From Gallintestinimicrobium propionicum (GTDB taxonomy: Bacteria > Bacillota > Clostridia > Lachnospirales > Lachnospiraceae): DNA of 64,000 nt. The notes beneath the pieces were generated by a model, which made no database searches, was not told the origin of the DNA, and saw nothing but the letters and a program-made list of their open reading frames with translations. The DNA is taken from contig NZ_JAOQJY010000019.1 in NCBI RefSeq assembly GCF_025567525.1, positions 5,677 to 69,676 of the forward strand, written 5' to 3'. This document shows positions 7,808 through 16,592 of this stretch, piece after piece. Numbering within the stretch: position 1 is the first letter of the stretch; every line of letters starts with the position of its first letter. Both the position numbers and the translations under genes were made by a program.

Positions 7808-9172
7808 GTGGTATACAATTGTTTTATAAGATGTCATGTCTGTGGCAGTATAACACGAGTCAGGTTACAAGTTGGTTGGCAGGAGGAACATCCAATTGTC
7901 GTAGCGTGTAGAAAATGTGGGATTTCTTTAAATGGAAAAGTTAAAATAGGGCAGGATATGCCGGGATTGGAATTCAGTTTTGAGAATGCAGAAATTCTAA
8001 GAGAGGATGAATCGGCAGATTATGTTGTTGAATGTTCCGGAGAATTTCCAACTAAAAAGCTAAGTACTGATGAGAGAGAGTTTGTACCATCTCCATTTAT
8101 GAGAAACCAAAGTCGAATGCAGGAGAATAATGGATATGAGAAATTTACAAGAAGTGTATCCAGATTAATGGAAACTGCACAGAACTGGGCACAATATAAA
8201 AGAATATTGGATTTGTCTCAGAACGGAAATAAAGGCTATCTAATTCAAGAGGTGAAGAAACTGATTCCAGAGCAGTTTGCTCCAGGAACTAATGAGTTGG
8301 AAATTTTAAGAGCGGTGCATCTGGTAGAGATTATGGGATTTATTACACCGTTGAGGGATGATGTTATTTCAGAACATGAAGTAAGTGATAGTGTGCTAAA
8401 GTTGGATTTTGATCAGATAAGAGAATTGATAGAGTATTTAAATGCTCATGAAGGATATAGATTGGAAGATTTGCAATCTACAATCTATCAAATGCTGAGC
8501 GAGTTTATTGAGGTTTATCAATACTTGATCCCAGCATTTGCTACTCAGTTTTGTAAAGCAGATAGCATCGACTTTGCAGAGGAAGGATCGACAACAAGCA
8601 GTTTTGATTTGGTAAAACAGTTTTATTTAGATGTATATGAAGCTTTGGGAAATATATTAATTTTACCAGTTGCGTTAAACAACATAAAGTTTCGAGGAAA
8701 TTTCAAGAAAGTCAAACCTGGATTAGAAAGAAGAGTTAATTCTTTGGACGATTTCTTTGGGCTTTCCAAAGCAAATAGATATCACTTATGTGATAGTGAA
8801 GAAATTTATACGGAGTATTTGCAGGTTATCATTAATGCGAAATTGCGCAATGCAATAGGACATAATGATGTTAAATATGATGCGATTTCTCAACAAATAA
8901 CATATATACCAGATCCTAAAGATAGATTGAAGAGTAGGACAGAATACCTTTTGGAATTTGAAAACGAAGCATTACACTTATTCCAGGCAATCTTGGTGAT
9001 TGCAGAATATCTGTATAAGATAAAAGAATTTGCATTGATCGATAAAGGACATAGGCCAGCAGAATTGGGTATGCCATCAAAGAAGTTGAAAACCGGAAGA
9101 AACGATTTGTGTCCTTGTGGAAGCGGAAAGAAATTTAAAAAGTGTTGTTTAGGGAAAGGTTTATATGATTGA
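7808..9172 (+). CDS. HEPN-motif protein with zinc finger and SEC-C tail
   Basis: A 454-residue protein starting at GTG 7808, 8 bases after GAGGAGG. An N-terminal zinc-ribbon-like part has Cys9/Cys12 and Cys34/Cys37. A long helical middle contains RNAIGH at 347-352, which fits the R-x4-H motif of HEPN ribonuclease domains. The last 25 residues are a textbook SEC-C zinc motif (GRNDLCPCGSGKKFKKCC, Cys435, Cys437, Cys446, Cys447). HEPN domains are common RNA-cutting effectors in toxin and defence genes, and SEC-C motifs bind zinc and nucleic acid or protein partners. It follows the GNAT fusion gene in the same direction. The combined function is inference. Confidence 0.65.
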   Translation: MVYNCFIRCHVCGSITRVRLQVGWQEEHPIVVACRKCGISLNGKVKIGQDMPGLEFSFENAEILREDESADYVVECSGEFPTKKLSTDEREFVPSPFMRNQSRMQENNGYEKFTRSVSRLMETAQNWAQYKRILDLSQNGNKGYLIQEVKKLIPEQFAPGTNELEILRAVHLVEIMGFITPLRDDVISEHEVSDSVLKLDFDQIRELIEYLNAHEGYRLEDLQSTIYQMLSEFIEVYQYLIPAFATQFCKADSIDFAEEGSTTSSFDLVKQFYLDVYEALGNILILPVALNNIKFRGNFKKVKPGLERRVNSLDDFFGLSKANRYHLCDSEEIYTEYLQVIINAKLRNAIGHNDVKYDAISQQITYIPDPKDRLKSRTEYLLEFENEALHLFQAILVIAEYLYKIKEFALIDKGHRPAELGMPSKKLKTGRNDLCPCGSGKKFKKCCLGKGLYD

Positions 9173-9628
9173 ATATATAGGAAATACCAAGGAAGAAATT
9201 AGTAGTTTAATGTGATAAGTATATAGTTTGCAACGAAAGGTTAAAAGAAAGATATTAAGAATTATGAAAATACTTTGAACCTAGAGTAAAGATATAAAAG
9301 TAAAACTATGAATGGATTTTAGGCGAGTAATCGGTTCCCGTCAGGGACAAAATCTGCTTTTCAGGAATCTGTTTCACACCCTCAACACATGTGGAGACTG
9401 TTTGCCTTCTGTCCCGAAAACCGCAGTAAATCAAAGGTTTCTGCAATTTTGGAAGAAAAATAGATGTGTGTTTCAGTTTCCGCAGAGTGGCTATGAGGGA
9501 ATTGATTTACCCCAGGGGATAGGCTTTGGGGAACGGATGATATATAATTTGGCGAAAGGATACTTTTTGGCAAAATAGTTTGTAAAAGAAATTGATATAA
9601 AAAACGAAAGTAGGGTGATTGGGTGAAG
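9173..9628 (+). other. AT-rich spacer with a doubtful small ORF
   Basis: This 456-base gap has no gene I can support. A frame from ATG 9312 to 9578 encodes 88 residues (starting MDFRRVIGSRQGQ) but has no ribosome binding site and no family likeness. It could be a remnant of a lost gene, as its codon pattern is not random-looking. The last 20 bases carry AGGGTGATT in front of the DUF6037 gene. Confidence 0.3.
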
Positions 9629-10216
9629 ATGTTTGAATTTACAGCTTTAAAGTTATTGCACAAAGATATGATAGCAAAAGGGGAAGAAAGAGCAACTTTT
9701 CCATTTGAATTTAATGGAAAAATTTTTAGTTGCATTTTTTTGACAGATATAATTCCATATCGTTTGTATTTAACAACATTAGGATTATCACCAAAAGTAT
9801 TCGAACTTGAGATAGAAAAAGGCTATAAAACCCAAAGCTTCATTGCGGATTATAAAAAACTGATAGCATATCTTGAAATAAAATACGACCCAACACATAA
9901 GTTTGTTCCATTTGATTTTTTTGAAGCATTGAATAGAAGAATACCAAAGGAATTTAAAATGCGTCCGAATTATAGAGAAGTATTAGGAGTTGCCGCTAAA
10001 AGGAGAAATATTGAAGAAGAGGCTAAAATATATTTTTGTGGTTGGAGAAGGAATGCAATAGGGAAAAATGTAACAGAAAAAAATCTCGAAAAAACAAGGA
10101 GTGCTTTCGGAGATACAAAAGCAGAAATGTGTAAAAGGAAAAATATTAGTTCTTGCTGGACAGACCGTGATGTTGAAGAAGATTTGAGAAAATTAAATGA
10201 TATAATTTCAATGTGA
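9629..10216 (+). CDS. DUF6037 family protein
   Basis: A 195-residue protein that I match to the DUF6037 family by its central block: NIEEEAKIYFCGWRRNAIGKN followed by NLEKTRSAFG. Members occur as single genes in Firmicutes accessory regions and have no known activity. No signal peptide or membrane segment is visible. ATG 9629 lies 10 bases after AGGGTGA and is preferred over GTG 9623. It is AT-rich like the two genes before it and is followed after 17 bases by a short ORF. Confidence 0.65.
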   Translation: MFEFTALKLLHKDMIAKGEERATFPFEFNGKIFSCIFLTDIIPYRLYLTTLGLSPKVFELEIEKGYKTQSFIADYKKLIAYLEIKYDPTHKFVPFDFFEALNRRIPKEFKMRPNYREVLGVAAKRRNIEEEAKIYFCGWRRNAIGKNVTEKNLEKTRSAFGDTKAEMCKRKNISSCWTDRDVEEDLRKLNDIISM

Positions 10217-10233
10217 TTTTGGGAGGAAGAGAG

Positions 10234-10350
10234 ATGAATACAGAATTATTAGAGATAATGAAAATGGATATAAAGCGATGTGAGGTGTTATCCGGCAAAT
10301 TAAACGCTGCTTCATTCGTCAGATTAAAACAGGTATATTTCAATGTTTGA
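10234..10350 (+). CDS. Short ORF, 38 aa, possibly truncated
   Basis: ATG 10234 has GGGAGGAAG at 10221-10229. It encodes MNTELLEIMKMDIKRCEVL and continues to a TGA at 10348-10350. The strong ribosome binding site suggests real translation start signals. The gene may be the front of a longer one cut off by the transposon that begins just downstream. The product is not recognised. Confidence 0.4.
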   Translation: MNTELLEIMKMDIKRCEVLSGKLNAASFVRLKQVYFNV

Positions 10351-10405
10351 AGATGTCATAAGGCAAAATATTTTCGGGCATTCCGTCATGGTATTTTATG
10401 CAGAA

Positions 10406-10434
10406 GAACCATCATGCAGATTACATGATGGTTC
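10406..10434 (-). terminator. Hairpin after transposon ATPase gene
   Basis: GAACCATCATG at 10406-10416 pairs perfectly with CATGATGGTTC at 10424-10434 over a 7-base loop, six bases past the ATPase stop when read leftwards. Only a weak T stretch follows (TTCTGC). Confidence 0.5.
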
Positions 10435-10439
10435 CAGAG

Positions 10440-11243
10440 TTAACCGAGCTCACAGTCATTGATAGCCTGCATGACTGCATCGGCGGTTATGATATTTAAG
10501 TTTGCGCTGTTTCCAACTAAAAGGCTTGCGTTGCATAGCTTGTTGATCATACGTGGAGTACCATTGGCTGCATTCAGGATTGCTTCAAGGGCATTCTCCT
10601 CAAATACAGTCTGGGTACAGCCAGCACCTTTGAGTTTGGCATTTATATAGGAATGTTCTTCTGCTTTTGTCATGCCCTCAAGGTTATAATTCATGACAAT
10701 CCTCTGGCGAAAAGGTTCATGGATGCTCAAACGAAGGGTGCTGTTGAGCTGGGGTAAACCGGAAAGCAGGATGACAGCCCTGTCCCTGGAATCCATTTCA
10801 AAGTTGAACAGCATCTTCAGGTCGTTGAGCACAGCATTTCCGATGTAATTCGCCTCATCGATGATAATGACCGGTGTCTGACGTTTTTCAAGGACAGACC
10901 GGGTAATTTCTTCCTGTATGATCCGAAAGTTGTCTGTTTTTCGAAAAGCGGGCTGTGCACCAAGCTGTAATGCAAGGTTACGGTAAAAATCATTCACAGT
11001 CAGGGTGGAAAGGCTGGAATAGACGACCTTATAAAGGGAAGAGTTAAGCCCGGAAGCCCAGCTGCGGACGGCAGTAGTCTTGCCTCTTCCAGCGCTTCCG
11101 GTAAGAAGTCCGAAGCCTTTTGTTGCAAGCAGGTAGTTAAGGCGGAATATGGTTTCCTTGTATTCCTGCGTTTCAACAAGGACTTCTTTTGAGTTTTTTA
11201 AGAACGGGTTGAACTCCAGCCCATATCTTGCTGTGTAATCCAT
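10440..11243 (-). CDS. TniB/ExeA-like AAA+ ATPase of the transposon
   Basis: A 267-residue AAA ATPase with Walker A GSAGRGKTT, Walker B VIIIDEAN and a sensor-like stretch LLSGLPQL. Such proteins bind ATP and DNA and deliver the partner transposase to target DNA. The start at 11243 (MDYTARYGLEFNPF) has AAAGGAG on the minus strand 9 bases upstream and begins 2 bases after the transposase stop. An in-frame ATG at 11264 would overlap the transposase end. It is the last gene of the three-gene transposon operon. Confidence 0.85.
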   Translation of the reverse strand: MDYTARYGLEFNPFLKNSKEVLVETQEYKETIFRLNYLLATKGFGLLTGSAGRGKTTAVRSWASGLNSSLYKVVYSSLSTLTVNDFYRNLALQLGAQPAFRKTDNFRIIQEEITRSVLEKRQTPVIIIDEANYIGNAVLNDLKMLFNFEMDSRDRAVILLSGLPQLNSTLRLSIHEPFRQRIVMNYNLEGMTKAEEHSYINAKLKGAGCTQTVFEENALEAILNAANGTPRMINKLCNASLLVGNSANLNIITADAVMQAINDCELG

Positions 11244-11245
11244 GG

Positions 11246-12490
11246 TTAATCGTCTCCTTTGCATAAGCGTACTTTTTCACGTTTGATTTCGGCATTCTCT
11301 GTCTTGTTGAGAAGGCGGATGGGAGTCAATGCCCCACCAGTCTCCACGATGAAAATTTCCTTCATATCAGGGGAATAGCGAAGACGGATGCGCTGGCGTG
11401 CAAACCGGTAATCCACTTCGTATTCAATCTGGTCGATGACGATGACACTGTCAGCAGAGACGCGACGCTCGATTTCCAGAAGAAAGTCTTTGGCGATGTC
11501 GTCATCGGAAAGGCGGCGGATCTGTTTCGGTTCTTTAAAGAACCTGTCCTGCGGCGACATTCCATGAAGGGAGGAATGAGGGGACTGGTTATACTGCTGT
11601 ACAAATGCAAACAGGCTGCCACGCAGCTGATCAAGGGAATGAAAATCCCGCATATCAAGAGAAGCCATCCACTGGTCTTTCATGGTACGGAACCAGCGTT
11701 CAATCTTGGCTTTGCCGGTAGGGGTGTAAGGCTGGCAGTAGCTGAGTGTGGAGCCAATCCTTGCGGCGAGCAGTTCCATCTGTTTGTTTTTATAAGACTT
11801 GCCGTTATCGAAGTTGAATACCTTCGGGCGCCCGTACTTGGCAACCGCTGATTTCATAACGGATAAAAGATTGATGAAGTTATCATTATAAAAGACATCA
11901 ATCCCGGTGATGAACCTGCTGGCATCATCAATGAGTGCGATGATATAAACACGGTGCTTTTTGCCGCTCTCATCGGTAAGGCGGGGACCGACACTGCTGT
12001 CTCCACACCAGACCTCATTGATATGCGGACGTTCATAACGCCTCATATCCTTGTTCGGAGTCTGCCTAAGTTCGTTCTGCAACTGATTTACAAAGCGGCA
12101 GACGGTAGATTCTGACACCTGTCCGTGAATCACGGAACCATCTGATTTCAGCTGTCTGTAGATGACTGCTGCGGACATGCGGGGATAGTTGGACTTGAAG
12201 TAGCGGATTCTTTCCTGAAGTTCATCATCCAGCTTCCTGCTCATACCTGCATCGGAACGACCTTTCGGAATGAAACCATCAAATCCGTGCTTCTGGTAGT
12301 TCAGATACCATTTTTCGATGGTAGCGGGGGCATAATTGTGAAGTTTTCCATCAGGTCCGAGAATTCCTTTTGCAGAGATTTCCGTGTAAAAAGCAGACTT
12401 GCTGGGATAGTTTTCATCAAGACCTGCGATAAGCGGAGCAATCGTTCTGTACCGCATCAGAGCGATTTCCTGTTGTTTTTCCTGTTTCAT
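11246..12490 (-). CDS. TniA-like DDE transposase (Mu/rve type)
   Basis: A 414-residue integrase-core transposase. The N-terminal third holds helix-turn-helix segments (ATIEKWYLNYQKHGFDGF, SESTVCRFVNQL). The rve core follows with the three acidic catalytic residues in VWCGDSS, FNFDNGKSY and GKAKIERWF. A Mu C-terminal-like beta domain ends the protein (YEVDYRFARQRIRLRYSP). It cuts and joins the transposon ends with help from the ATPase encoded next to it. The reading frame is intact. Confidence 0.88.
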   Translation of the reverse strand: MKQEKQQEIALMRYRTIAPLIAGLDENYPSKSAFYTEISAKGILGPDGKLHNYAPATIEKWYLNYQKHGFDGFIPKGRSDAGMSRKLDDELQERIRYFKSNYPRMSAAVIYRQLKSDGSVIHGQVSESTVCRFVNQLQNELRQTPNKDMRRYERPHINEVWCGDSSVGPRLTDESGKKHRVYIIALIDDASRFITGIDVFYNDNFINLLSVMKSAVAKYGRPKVFNFDNGKSYKNKQMELLAARIGSTLSYCQPYTPTGKAKIERWFRTMKDQWMASLDMRDFHSLDQLRGSLFAFVQQYNQSPHSSLHGMSPQDRFFKEPKQIRRLSDDDIAKDFLLEIERRVSADSVIVIDQIEYEVDYRFARQRIRLRYSPDMKEIFIVETGGALTPIRLLNKTENAEIKREKVRLCKGDD

Positions 12491-12548
12491 AGTGTTAAAC
12501 CTCCTTTTTCACAAGGATACTGGAAAGTATGAAGGCTGTCGTGTAAGG

Positions 12549-13082
12549 TTATGTGGGTGGAACAAAAAGTATGTTCCTGGTGGTTTTAATCTGCATGAAC
12601 TGCCTGGAAAAGTGTGAGAAACATCCGGAAACCAGCCTGGACAAATCTGTCAAACAGAGGGATACCGCCCGTAACCGTTCGCACCAGTGGAGACGGTAGT
12701 TCCTGAGAATGGATTTCAGGTTGTTTTCATCAACGCAGACCCGTCCGTCCAATAGAGAGGCAAAGCCAGTCTGATGCTCAGCGGCAATAATCGTGTTGAC
12801 GTATAGCTGGAGAGGAATCTGGAAATAGGGAACCATGGAGGAAAGAAGGAGAGCATGTGTATGACCACACTCTTTACAGTATATCCGGATCACAGAGAGC
12901 GTAATTAGCGTATCAGCGAGCTGGATGCTGCGTTTGTAAACGCCATGATGGATCAGGCACCCTGAATGTCCGCAAGTGCATGGAATAAGTGCCAGATCAA
13001 GAGAATTTATCGTATTATTATAAAAATCCTGAGAAATATGGTTGTAGTTTTCTGTTTCAACTGTTATCATAATCGTGTGCAT
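12549..13082 (-). CDS. DUF6431 zinc-ribbon protein of the transposon
   Basis: A 177-residue protein whose centre has two Cys clusters, CTCGHSGCLIHHG and IYCKECGHTHALL, fitting a zinc-binding N-terminal domain of the DUF6431 type. Such genes regularly lie in front of this kind of transposase and ATPase pair in Firmicutes. The role is unknown; DNA or target binding is plausible. The start is uncertain: ATG 13082 or ATG 13070, neither with a clear ribosome binding site. It is the promoter-proximal gene of the transposon. Confidence 0.65.
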   Translation of the reverse strand: MHTIMITVETENYNHISQDFYNNTINSLDLALIPCTCGHSGCLIHHGVYKRSIQLADTLITLSVIRIYCKECGHTHALLLSSMVPYFQIPLQLYVNTIIAAEHQTGFASLLDGRVCVDENNLKSILRNYRLHWCERLRAVSLCLTDLSRLVSGCFSHFSRQFMQIKTTRNILFVPPT

Positions 13083-13114
13083 AGTGAGGCGTAGCCAGTA
13101 CTATGTGTTGGTTG

Positions 13115-13157
13115 AAAGCAGAAGTCAAACTTTGGTCGGGGAGATTTCTGCTTTTTT
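13115..13157 (+). terminator. Terminator-like hairpin at transposon right flank
   Basis: AAAGCAGAA at 13115-13123 pairs with TTCTGCTTT at 13146-13154 and is followed by TTTATTTT. The loop of 22 bases is large. It could stop transcription entering the recombinase remnant from the left, or be part of the transposon end. Confidence 0.35.
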
Positions 13158-13189
13158 ATTTTCGAGCTACAAGGAAATATGATAACACA

Positions 13190-13252
13190 AGAAGTCTCAG
13201 GATAAAACAATCTGATGGAAAATACGTCAGATTTGGTTATGCTGAGACTTCT
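13190..13252. repeat. Long nested inverted repeat at transposon/recombinase junction
   Basis: AGAAGTCTCAG at 13190-13200 is exactly mirrored by CTGAGACTTCT at 13242-13252. Inside lie a second pair, AATCTGA and TCAGATT, and a 4-base ATAA/TTAT match. The whole 63-base piece can fold into one hairpin. It sits between the transposon genes and the recombinase remnant, so it may be a transposon end, a recombinase binding site or an RNA element. Confidence 0.55.
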
Positions 13253-13296
13253 TTCAATTTGCTTGAAAAACAGAGAATGAGTTTGCTAGAGAGTGC

Positions 13297-13761
13297 TTGA
13301 TAATAATATTGGAACCGCTGCTGAGAGAACTGTGTGAGATGGTGGAAGGCCAGCAGGAGTCTGAAGCGGTAGAAGAACTGAATAAAGAGATAAACGATTT
13401 GAACGAGCAGAGGCTGATCCTGAGTCAGGTAATGAGGAAAGGATATATGGACTCTGCTCTTTTTTACGAAAAAAACAATGATATTGGTCTCAGGCTGCTG
13501 GACTGTAAACGAAGAAAGGCATTACTTCACAGCAAACGGCCGGGGATAAAAGAGATTGCAAGCACAGAACGGCTTATCCGGCTGCTTCAGGACGAAGGGG
13601 GGCTGCTGGAAGAGTTCCGGGATGATTTGTTCAATCTGATGGTAAAGGAAATCCATATCACAAAGGAGCGAGAGATTGTTTTTTACATACAGAATGGACT
13701 GACCTTTATAGAAAAGGAAGGAGGAAAAGCGGATGCAGTGGCATACTCCAATCGGATATGA
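13297..13761 (+). pseudogene. C-terminal remnant of serine recombinase A of the second cassette
   Basis: From about residue 5 onward (ILEPLLRELC) this frame matches the coiled-coil tail of recombinase A: EELNKEINDLNEQRLILSQV and DSALFYEKNNDIGLRLLDCKR parallel the region near residues 415-465 of the intact gene. Catalytic, recombinase and zinc domains are missing. The break lies beside the transposon at 10.4-13.2 kb. The 3' end overlaps the next gene by 29 bases, as in the intact cassette. Confidence 0.75.
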
Positions 13762-14651
13762 GATTTCAGACGGGAAGATCGTGATAAACGAAGAACACAG
13801 CAAAACAGTGAAATGGATTTTTCAGGAATATGACAGCGGGATATCTACCGGCAGGATTGCGCAGGTGTTGATTGACAGAAAGATACCGAATTCCCATGAC
13901 AGGGTAGCCTGGACCCATGTGGCAGTTGGAAAAATCCTGGAAAATCATAATTACCTGGGGACAAAGTATTATCCGCAGATCATTGAACAGGATTTGTTTG
14001 AACGGATCCAGAAACGGAGAGCGCATAGGAAGGTGCAGTATGGTCATGGCAAATATAGAAAACTGCAGCCGGAAAAGCTGCTTTTCAGTGGAGTGCTGGT
14101 GTGCGGCACATGCGGTGCGGACTATCATCATTACATGCCGCCGAAAGAGAAGAAGGTGGAACCTAAGTGGAAATGCAAAAATTATATCCAACAAAACCGG
14201 CTGTTCTGCGCCGGAGGATTCATCACAGACGAGCAGGTAAAACAGGTATGTGTGGATGCAATCAATCAGATTATGAAAAAGCCCAAGCTGATCAAAGTAG
14301 CTCCGAAAGAAAAGAAGGTGAGTGCCGATTATCGGAGACTGGAGCGTCAGGTGAAGCAGGTAAAAGCGGAGGGCGCGGATAACTTGATGGAGCTTCTGCT
14401 TGAAAGAGCAGCAGAGCGTTACCAGACGCTGGAAATTCAGGATGAGGAGCTGCAGACGGAAAAGATGAAAGAGGCACTGAAGGGCATATCTGAAAGAATT
14501 CGATGAGGAACTGTACCGGGAACTGATTCAGCAGATTGTGGTATATAAAGATAATTCAACAAAAGTGTTTTTCTCCAATGGAAGCAGTGTTACAGTTTAT
14601 TATGGTCCCACAGCGGATCGGAAAGGAGAGAAAAATGGCGATGACAGCTAA
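13733..14651 (+). pseudogene. Second copy of headless recombinase B, frameshifted near its end
   Basis: ATG 13733 follows AAGGAAGGAGG. The frame runs 257 residues through the recombinase domain (TPIGYEISDGKIVINEE), zinc ribbon (CGTCGADYHH, CKNYIQ) and coiled coil, then hits a stop at 14506. One extra A near 14,492-14,496 explains it: dropping it gives SEEFDEELYRELIQQIVVYK, and the frame then continues to TAA 14651, overlapping the next gene exactly as in cassette one. Like the first copy it has no catalytic domain. The truncated product might still be made. Confidence 0.75.
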
Positions 14652-16262
14652 GAAAATAGCCATTATACCGGCGAAGCAGGATATGACCGTGCAACTCCGT
14701 TGGTGGAAAAGCGCCTGCGTATCGCGGCATACTGCAGGGTCAGTACAGACCTTGATGAACAGGATGGCAGCTATGAAGCACAGGTAGAGCATTATTCGGA
14801 AAAGATCAAACGGACGGACAGCTGGACTCTGGCAGGTATTTATGCCGATGACGGGAAAAGCGGCACGAATACGAAGAAACGGTCGGATTTCAATGCGATG
14901 ATAAAGGATGCGCTGGATGGAAAAATCGACATCATCATCACAAAGTCAGTCAGCCGGTTTGCAAGAAACACCGTAGACTCCCTGATGACGATCCGGAAGC
15001 TGAAAGAGAAAAATATCGCGGTAATCTTTGAAAAAGAAAATATCAATACGCTGGACGGCACCGGAGAAATCCTGATTACAATCCTGAGCAGTCTGGCCCA
15101 GGAAGAGAGCCGTAACATCAGTGAGAACGTAAAATGGGGGATTGTACGGCGCTTTGAAAAGGGCAAGGTCATGGTCAACCATAATAAATTTATGGGCTAC
15201 ACAAAGAACTCGGAAGGCGAGCTGGTCATTGTCCCGGAAGAAGTGGAAGTAGTAAAACTGGTATTCCGGCTTTACCTTGAGGGCTTATCTGCTGAGAAGA
15301 TTGCAAGATATCTGGGAGCACAGGGAATCAAAACAGCAACAGGACTGGATAAATGGGAAGAAACGGTGGTCCGCCGGATGCTGTCCAATGAAAAGTATAT
15401 GGGAGATGCCCTGCTGCAGAAAACATATACAGTAGACTTCCTGACAAAACGGAAGGTGATGAATAATGGAATTGTCCCTCAGTATTATGTCGAGGATGAC
15501 CATGAAGCGATTATCTCCAAGGAGCTTTTTTATCAGGTGCAGGAAGAAATAGCACGCCGTGCATCTATGTGGAAGCCCGCAGTATCCAGAAAGAAAAACC
15601 AGCAAAGCAAATATTCATCCATGTATGCACTAACGGGAATTGTCATCTGTGGGGAATGCGACCGGGATTACCGTCGTGTCACCTGGTCGAGAAATGAGAA
15701 GAAGAAAATCGTCTGGCGCTGCACCAACCGATTGGAGAATGGCACGAAAAAATGCAAGGATTTCCCCACACTGGAAGAGGAGGCATTACATAATGCCATC
15801 ATGGAGGCCATGCAGAAAATTACAGGCGATAATGGAGATTTTGTAGATGCTTTCCGGCAGAATGTCATCCGGGTAATCGGCAGCTATAAAAAAGGACCGG
15901 ACGAGTATGATGAGAAAATCAAAAAGAAACAGGATGAAATGGTTGCCCTTGTTATGGAAAATGCCAAACAGGGGGCATACACAGATGAATTCGATGAACG
16001 GTATCGAAAGATTTCAGATGAAATCAATGAGCTGAAGGAAGCACAGAAAAAGGAGAACGTGTCGCGACGGCTTGCGGAAAATTATGAACAGCGGGTCAAT
16101 GAGATGGACCGGTTCCTGAACCATACCTCCTGCCAGCTTGTGGAATATGACGATGGTCTTGTACGGATGCTGATCAGCCAAATAAAGGTGATTTCAAAGG
16201 AGCGGCTGATGATACAGTTTAAATCGGGTATCGTGATGGAGCAGGAAATCAGAGAAATGTAA
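14635..16262 (+). pseudogene. Second copy of serine recombinase C, frameshifted near its start
   Basis: The original start is ATG 14635 (or 14641) behind GGAAAGGAG, giving MTAKKIAIIPAKQ, which matches IIPAK of the intact recombinase C. One base is missing near 14,680: restoring it would read AKQ-x-YDRATPLVEKRLRIAAYCRVST. Past that point the frame is open to 16262 and has the full catalytic domain (Ser in YCRVST, SVSRFARNTVD), recombinase domain, zinc ribbon (CGECDRDYRR) and coiled coil. A TTG at 14700 could start a 520-residue protein that still has the catalytic Ser, but it lacks a ribosome binding site. It may therefore be dead or only weakly expressed. Confidence 0.7.
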
Positions 16263-16331
16263 GAGGGGACGGAGATGACAACTGAATAAAGATAAGTTAA
16301 TAAGTTATTCCTGCCGACTTGTGACAAGAAT

Positions 16332-16364
16332 AAAGTGCCTGGAGTGGCTGCCGGGCATTTTATT
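16332..16364 (+). terminator. Terminator after second recombinase cassette
   Basis: AAAGTGCCTGG at 16332-16342 pairs with CCGGGCATTTT at 16351-16361 around an 8-base loop, followed by ATT. It closes the recombinase operon 70 bases after the last stop. The rest of the 330-base gap before the next gene is AT-rich; I see no promoter clear enough to mark. Confidence 0.65.
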
Positions 16365-16592
16365 GTTGGCGTAAGCGAATAAAGAAAATAGATTACAGTT
16401 TTAGGATTTAATAGAATTAAAATTAAACATATCGAAAAAACGTGCAAAATCGAGGCTTTATGGATAGAAAAGTGAGCTGAAATATGGTAGAATATCACAA
16501 TAGTTGTTGATTGTAATATTTTTCTGTAGGGGAAAATAATGGTATTGATACACGAAACGATAGCATCTTACATGAGATGTTTTACGGTGTAG

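Larger units (their letters stand above)
10406..13157 (-). mobile_element. TniA/TniB-type transposon (DUF6431, DDE transposase, ATPase)
   Basis: Three minus-strand genes in the order DUF6431 protein, DDE transposase and AAA ATPase form a compact transposon of the Tn5053/Tn7/Mu-like group, in which an ATPase helps a Mu-type DDE transposase choose targets. The limits given are those of the genes plus flanking hairpins. I could not find convincing matching terminal repeats or a target duplication, so the true ends may lie anywhere in 10,350-10,406 and 13,157-13,297. The element sits where the first gene of the second recombinase cassette has lost its front half, so its arrival or a linked deletion broke that gene. 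Confidence 0.65.

Noticed and set aside
9312..9578. An 88-codon gene between the SEC-C and DUF6037 genes
   Set aside because: No ribosome binding site, no recognisable domain and an odd composition; kept only as a remark for the spacer.
13103..13300. A 65-codon gene next to the recombinase remnant
   Set aside because: It runs through two hairpins and has no binding site or family likeness; the stretch is better explained as a transposon end or junction.
1..16262. Prophage, because of the recombinases and ORF6N-like genes
   Set aside because: No capsid, portal, terminase, tail or lysis genes are present anywhere in the window.
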